DNA from: an uncultured Winogradskyella sp.
GTDB taxonomy: Bacteria > Bacteroidota > Bacteroidia > Flavobacteriales > Flavobacteriaceae
Direction of reading: 5' to 3'
Assembly (NCBI RefSeq): GCF_947496485.1
Contig: NZ_CANMCZ010000001.1
Location: forward strand, 491,596-555,595
DNA: 64,000 bases
Shown: piece by piece, positions 60,636 to 64,000 of the stretch
Layout: the number at the start of each line of letters is the position of its first letter
Position numbering within the stretch: the first letter of the stretch is position 1
Notes under the pieces: model-generated
The model's database searches: none
The model's input: only the letters and a program-made list of their open reading frames with translations
Told to the model about the DNA's origin: nothing
Program-made: the position numbers and the translations under genes

Positions 60636-61013
60636 TCAGTTCAAATTCATTTCAATCACTTGAATACCATTATATTCAATAAGGTATTCTTCGTCTAAAT
60701 AAATAGGTAAATCTTCTCCTTCAGGATTTCCCAAACCAACTCCTGCATATAAAACTTTAGCATCCTTTTCATAAGCATGCTTTTTGAAGGTTTCCATCCA
60801 AACGACGTCGTAATTATTAGGATTTTCTGGTAGAATTACAGCTCTAACTACAACAAAAAAGTATTGGCTATTTTTGTCTATACATACAAATTGTGGATGG
60901 CGCTTTAACGTACTGTTAATAGCTACAAACTCAAAACCACGTGCTTCTAAATCCTTACCAACATGATTCATAGCTAGATTATGTATTTCTTGAGGTGTAA
61001 GAGGTTTGCTCAT
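60636..61013 (-). CDS. Small Nqr-locus protein, unknown function
   Basis: A 125-residue soluble protein: MSKPLTPQEIHNLAMNHVGKDLEARGF at the start, then FVAINSTLKRHPQFVCIDKN, QYFFVVVRAVILPENP and EEYLIEYNGIQVIEMN. Homologues in flavobacteria are often labelled Na+-NQR subunit F because of their location, although there is no flavin or iron-sulfur site in this sequence. I therefore leave the function open. Its start lies 4 bases after a full -7 box, and it is coupled to apbE. Confidence 0.75.
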   Translation of the reverse strand: MSKPLTPQEIHNLAMNHVGKDLEARGFEFVAINSTLKRHPQFVCIDKNSQYFFVVVRAVILPENPNNYDVVWMETFKKHAYEKDAKVLYAGVGLGNPEGEDLPIYLDEEYLIEYNGIQVIEMNLN

Positions 61014-61017
61014 TATG

Positions 61018-61025
61018 CAAAGATA
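61018..61025 (-). promoter_or_regulatory. -7 box directly before the 125-residue Nqr-locus gene
   Basis: On the minus strand this reads TATCTTTG and ends 4 bases before the ATG at 61013. TTTG occurs 22 bases further upstream (61051-61048), slightly more than the usual spacing. The transcript would be leaderless or nearly so. Confidence 0.5.
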
Positions 61026-61033
61026 AGAAGTTG

Positions 61034-61900
61034 CTATTTAAACCTCACAAATTTTGAGCTACTAAATGTATAATTTGAAACAGGTATAACAGTAGCATCC
61101 TCCAATTGATACCATGGAGAAATAGAAGCGTCTTCTAGATTTTTAACCAAATGTACGCTTTGAGCAGGAGTATTACCTTGAAATAATAAAAATAGCTTGT
61201 CACCTTTCGCGTCAATAACCTCATCACAAATCATAACAATATGGCCAGGTGAACCGCCTTTAATGAGCATATCTCCTATTCGTAGGTCTTCTGCATCAAC
61301 AGACTCTAATTCATTATAAAGTGACAAGGTACCAGAATACATATAGATTAAATTTAAGTACTTATAAAAATTATCCTTTGAAGTATTAGCACTTGCTGTT
61401 TTATGGAATGTTACTTTATTATCACTAATTTTAGGACGATACCCGTCAGCATATTTCTTCCAGGAGCAGTAATGTCCAGATGTAAATTTAAAACCTATTT
61501 CGTCTTTTCTATTGTTGTCCCAAAGGTATTCACTTCTAATTCTAATTAACGCATCTGCACATTGTTGCAAGCCATTTTTAGGCACTGGAATATCTAAAAT
61601 TCCGATATGACCTCCTTGCCAGAAGTATTCTGAATCATCATAGTTTATTATTTTACTTCCGAAGGTTTTTAGTTTATAGTTTCTAAGGTAATCCTCAAAA
61701 TTGCCTTTAGCATAATCTACTCTCTCATACCCATCAGGAACATTGACTCTAGATTTTATAGTTAAACTATCCTTATTAATTAGACTCGGTGTTTCAATAA
61801 TAGCGGTTGCAGCCTCAATAACTTTGTTTATCGGTTTAAGTTGAAATGCTAAAAGCAAAACAATTGATAATCCTAGTAAAACAAATATGCCTTTCTTCAT
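61034..61900 (-). CDS. DUF4846 domain protein
   Basis: A 288-residue protein with an N-terminal hydrophobic segment (IFVLLGLSIVLLLAFQL) that may be a signal or anchor. The main part matches the DUF4846 type: RVNVPDGYERVDYAKGNFEDYLRNYKLK near 52-79 (in parts), QQCADALIRIRSEYLW near 126, INF-like stretches and GDMLIKGGSPGHIVMICDEV near 212, which recalls papain-like NlpC folds. A catalytic role is not shown. It is placed between the apbE pair and the divergent cupin gene. Confidence 0.82.
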   Translation of the reverse strand: MKKGIFVLLGLSIVLLLAFQLKPINKVIEAATAIIETPSLINKDSLTIKSRVNVPDGYERVDYAKGNFEDYLRNYKLKTFGSKIINYDDSEYFWQGGHIGILDIPVPKNGLQQCADALIRIRSEYLWDNNRKDEIGFKFTSGHYCSWKKYADGYRPKISDNKVTFHKTASANTSKDNFYKYLNLIYMYSGTLSLYNELESVDAEDLRIGDMLIKGGSPGHIVMICDEVIDAKGDKLFLLFQGNTPAQSVHLVKNLEDASISPWYQLEDATVIPVSNYTFSSSKFVRFK

Positions 61901-61967
61901 AAAGAATGAACGTAAAAATCTGAGGTTTTCTTATATAGATTATAAATTTATGTAACTTTAAAATCTT

Positions 61968-62348
61968 ATGACTAAAAAATATATACTTCTTTTTTTTACT
62001 CTTGGGTTAGTTGTTCTTATTTCTGGATGTAAAACTAAAAATTCATTACCAGATCCATTAGAAGCTGGTTGGAAAGGGAATACTGTCTGCGAAGTTTTGC
62101 AAGATAATAAAGAGTTAAGAATACTTAAATGTACTTTTGCGCCTGGTGTAGGTCACGAAAAGCACTATCACAATCCACATTTTGGTTATACATTAGCTGG
62201 AGGGAAATTTAGAATCACAGACACTACTGGTATTAGAGAAATAGATGTACCAACCGGTTATAGCTTCAGTAATGAAAAAGTCACTTCTCATGAGGTTTTA
62301 AATATTGGAAAAACTACTGCAGTATTTTTGATTATGGAATACAAATAA
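61968..62348 (+). CDS. Cupin-domain lipoprotein
   Basis: A 126-residue protein with lipoprotein signal ending at Cys21 (FTLGLVVLISGC). The rest is one cupin beta-barrel: motif 1 is FAPGVGHEKHYHNPHFGYTLAGGKFRI with His residues as possible metal ligands, and motif 2 is VPTGYSFSNEKVTSHEVLN. It may bind a small molecule or metal at the membrane surface. The function is unknown. Confidence 0.82.
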   Translation: MTKKYILLFFTLGLVVLISGCKTKNSLPDPLEAGWKGNTVCEVLQDNKELRILKCTFAPGVGHEKHYHNPHFGYTLAGGKFRITDTTGIREIDVPTGYSFSNEKVTSHEVLNIGKTTAVFLIMEYK

Positions 62349-62389
62349 TTTTTTCTTATCTTTTATCTTGAAAAAGAAAATAAAAAATT

Positions 62390-62836
62390 ATGCAAACTTC
62401 AGATCGTTTTGACAGTGCCATTAACAAATTATATATAGCCTTTCACAACAACAGCTTAAATCCTGAGGACTGCAAACAATGTGCTGTAGGTAATATATTA
62501 GACAACAAAGATAGTTGGAAACATATGACCGATTTGCATGGCTCAGTTAGACTGAACTATGTTGGTTTGGTACATCAAAACTTAGGAAGAAAGTTTAATG
62601 GTTACACACCTCTCGAACTTCTTAAAATTGAGGAGTCATTTTTAAAAGGGTGTGGCTATCGTTTAGGACAAAATTATTGTCATAAGCCAGACTATTTCAA
62701 AGACAAAGTCATTTTGTTTAATGGTTTATGTGAAGTGGTTTCAACATTGTGTAAATTAGACAATAAGAAAGATATGATGGATTGTAGCTTATTATTTGAA
62801 TTTAAGAAATTCGACACTAAGATAGAACTAGTTTAG
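62390..62836 (+). CDS. Small Cys-rich Nqr-locus protein, unknown function
   Basis: A 148-residue soluble protein that starts MQTSDRFDSAINKLYIAFHNNSL. Seven cysteines occur, among them EDCKQCAVGNI near 27, KGCGYRLGQNYCHKP near 86 and VSTLCKL. Flavobacterial homologues are usually labelled as Na+-NQR subunit F, which is not supported by domains here. A metal or iron-sulfur site is possible from the CxxC and CHK patterns. It converges on nqrF and ends with its own terminator. Confidence 0.72.
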   Translation: MQTSDRFDSAINKLYIAFHNNSLNPEDCKQCAVGNILDNKDSWKHMTDLHGSVRLNYVGLVHQNLGRKFNGYTPLELLKIEESFLKGCGYRLGQNYCHKPDYFKDKVILFNGLCEVVSTLCKLDNKKDMMDCSLLFEFKKFDTKIELV

Positions 62837-62843
62837 AGATAAA

Positions 62844-62873
62844 AAAACCAACGTAAATACGTTGGTTTTCCTT
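62844..62873. terminator. Terminator between the Cys-rich gene and nqrF
   Basis: A 12-bp stem (62844-62855 with 62858-62869) with T-rich right flank and A-rich left flank, 7 bases after the plus-strand stop. It can serve both convergent genes. Confidence 0.78.
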
Positions 62874-62880
62874 TTATTTA

Positions 62881-62907
62881 AGATTCTGAAACAAGTTCAG
62901 AATGACA
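62881..62907. repeat. Short palindromic intergenic repeat, inverted relative of the one at 42781
   Basis: Read on the minus strand, the 27 bases equal the left half of the element at 42781 with three differences. One is in the loop; the other two are a paired C-G to T-A change at stem positions 7 and 23. The repeat lies between the terminator and the nqrF stop. Confidence 0.7.
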
Positions 62908-62931
62908 AATCTGCCAAATATCCCTTAGCGA

Positions 62932-64000
62932 CTAGCCGCCAAAGTCATCAAATCTAATATGCTCATCTGGGATTCCGAAATCTTCACCCATTTTCTGAAC
63001 GGCTTGGTTCATTAATGGTGGACCACAGAAGTATAATTCTATATCTTCTGGAGCTTCATGATGATTCAAATAATTATCAATTACACAATTATGTATAAAG
63101 CCTACAAACCCATCACCAGATTCATCGTTGATGTCTGTTTTAACTTTCCAGTTATCTTCTTCCATAGGCTCAGAAAGTGCCATGTAGAATTTAAAGTTAG
63201 GGAAATCTTTTTCTAGTTTTCTGAAGTGCTCTATGTAAAATAACTCACGCTTAGAACGACCTCCATACCAATACGTCACTTTACGACCAGTTTTAATAGT
63301 TCTAAATAAGTGATATAGATGCGAGCGCATTGGTGCCATACCTGCACCTCCACCAACGTAAAGCATTTCACTCTCAGACTCATTAATGAAGAATTCACCG
63401 TAAGGTCCAGAAATCGTTACTTTATCACCAGGTTTTTGAGCAAAAATATAAGATGATGCTACTCCAGGATTTACATCCATCCAACCGTTTTTAGCACGAT
63501 CCCATGGTGGAGTCGCAATACGAACGTTTAACATAATCTCACGCCCTTCTGCTGGATAAGAGGCCATTGAATATGCTCTCTCCACAGTTTCTGTATTTTT
63601 CATCACTAAAGGCCATAGTCCAAACTTATCCCATTCAGCTTGAAACTTATCTGGTGTTTCATGTTCTTCTGGATGGGCAGTTATGTCTATATCTTTATAG
63701 TTAATTGTACATTCTGGAATTTCAATCTGAATATATCCACCTGCTTTGTAACCCATATCTTCTGGAATTTCAACAACAAATTCCTTAATAAATGATGCTA
63801 CGTTATAATTTCTAACAACAGTCGCTTCCCACTTCTTAATACCAAAAACCTCTTCTGGAATGGTAATCTCCATGTCTTGCTTTACTTTTACTTGGCAAGC
63901 TAAACGTGCTCCGTGTTGCAATTCTTTTCTTGAGAAGTGAGGTGTTTCTGTTGGTAAAGCTTCACCTCCACCTGATAATACATGACACTCACACTGAATA
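62932..64000 (-). CDS. nqrF: Na+-translocating NADH:quinone reductase subunit F (partial)
   Basis: NqrF takes electrons from NADH into the sodium-pumping Na+-NQR complex. The gene runs off the right edge; 356 codons of its 3' part are visible. At the edge is part of the 2Fe-2S domain: two Cys close together (QCECHV) and [10 protein letters not shown] with the later Cys. The FAD domain has [13 protein letters not shown] and the NADH domain has [32 protein letters not shown] and [14 protein letters not shown]. The C-terminus FDDFGG is typical. The rest of the nqr operon should lie to the right. Confidence 0.95.
   Translation of the reverse strand, partial: IQCECHVLSGGGEALPTETPHFSRKELQHGARLACQVKVKQDMEITIPEEVFGIKKWEATVVRNYNVASFIKEFVVEIPEDMGYKAGGYIQIEIPECTINYKDIDITAHPEEHETPDKFQAEWDKFGLWPLVMKNTETVERAYSMASYPAEGREIMLNVRIATPPWDRAKNGWMDVNPGVASSYIFAQKPGDKVTISGPYGEFFINESESEMLYVGGGAGMAPMRSHLYHLFRTIKTGRKVTYWYGGRSKRELFYIEHFRKLEKDFPNFKFYMALSEPMEEDNWKVKTDINDESGDGFVGFIHNCVIDNYLNHHEAPEDIELYFCGPPLMNQAVQKMGEDFGIPDEHIRFDDFGG

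Noticed and set aside
1..64000. CRISPR arrays, tRNA or rRNA genes, insertion sequences, prophage or integrase genes
   Set aside because: No regularly spaced repeats, cloverleaf-like segments, transposase or integrase motifs were seen on either strand.

Overview
The window comes from a low-GC member of the Bacteroidota, almost certainly a marine-type Flavobacteriaceae. Evidence: exosortase XrtF, three DUF6090-type proteins (MIKFFRxIR...IGEIILVVIGILIALQ), flavobacterial lipoprotein signals, the Na+-NQR/ApbE locus, promoters of the Bacteroidota type (TTTG, about 19 bases, TAnnTTTG), little or no Shine-Dalgarno, and many TTG/GTG starts. The genus cannot be fixed from the sequence. Most of the window is ordinary chromosomal core. 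I saw no tRNA, rRNA, CRISPR array, prophage, transposase or replication origin. No gene-free stretch exceeds about 270 bases.

Layout. 1-3.8 kb: exosortase XrtF with its partner (cut by the left edge), a free-methionine-sulfoxide-reductase-like GAF protein, and two tandem MacB-like ABC permeases. 4-11.3 kb: purH, then the rod-shape operon mreB-mreC-mreD-mrdA-rodA. 11.3-21.9 kb: GntP permease, valS, DUF1573 protein, aspartyl protease with PDZ, aminotransferase-murB, an ECF sigma/anti-sigma pair, aquaporin. 22-32 kb: small Cys-rich membrane protein, glycosyltransferase and a second ECF sigma factor, lipA-gap, TPR hybrid histidine kinase, lpxK, a Nif3-like protein with a coiled-coil protein whose zinc ribbon has lost its cysteines, lipoprotein MsrA. 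32-34.2 kb: methyltransferase, lipoprotein, a candidate small RNA, a ferredoxin-CDGSH fusion.

34.3-45.1 kb is the most distinctive region: a kynurenine-catabolism cluster (kynU, kmo, RidA-type deaminase, aminomuconate-semialdehyde dehydrogenase, an SDR, 3-hydroxyanthranilate dioxygenase, ACMS decarboxylase, O-methyltransferase). Together these would carry kynurenine through 3-hydroxykynurenine, 3-hydroxyanthranilate and 2-aminomuconate semialdehyde to 2-aminomuconate and its deamination product. The enzymes that make kynurenine from tryptophan are not here. The cluster is interrupted by three DUF6090 paralogues and by a small unknown gene between two short palindromic repeats. The SDR lacks the usual YxxxK catalytic pair.

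45.2-64 kb: subtilase lipoprotein, TatA, M1 peptidase with a DUF6702-like protein and two CarboxypepD-type proteins, pepE, GNAT, M48 peptidase, ankyrin protein, gpmI, HAD-like hydrolase, acetyl-CoA hydrolase/transferase, map, a methyltransferase, then apbE and nqrF (cut by the right edge) with small proteins between them. ApbE attaches FMN to Na+-NQR subunits, so this end belongs to the sodium-pumping respiratory locus.

Promoter boxes decide several start codons: the longest frames of valS, gpmI and the HAD-like hydrolase begin inside or right next to a -7 box, so the downstream ATG is used. I found no wholly new multi-gene system. The best leads are the candidate small RNA near 33.7 kb, the short palindromic repeats with a compensatory base change, the hairpin covering the first DUF6090 start, the cysteine-less zinc-ribbon protein, and the SDR without YxxxK.
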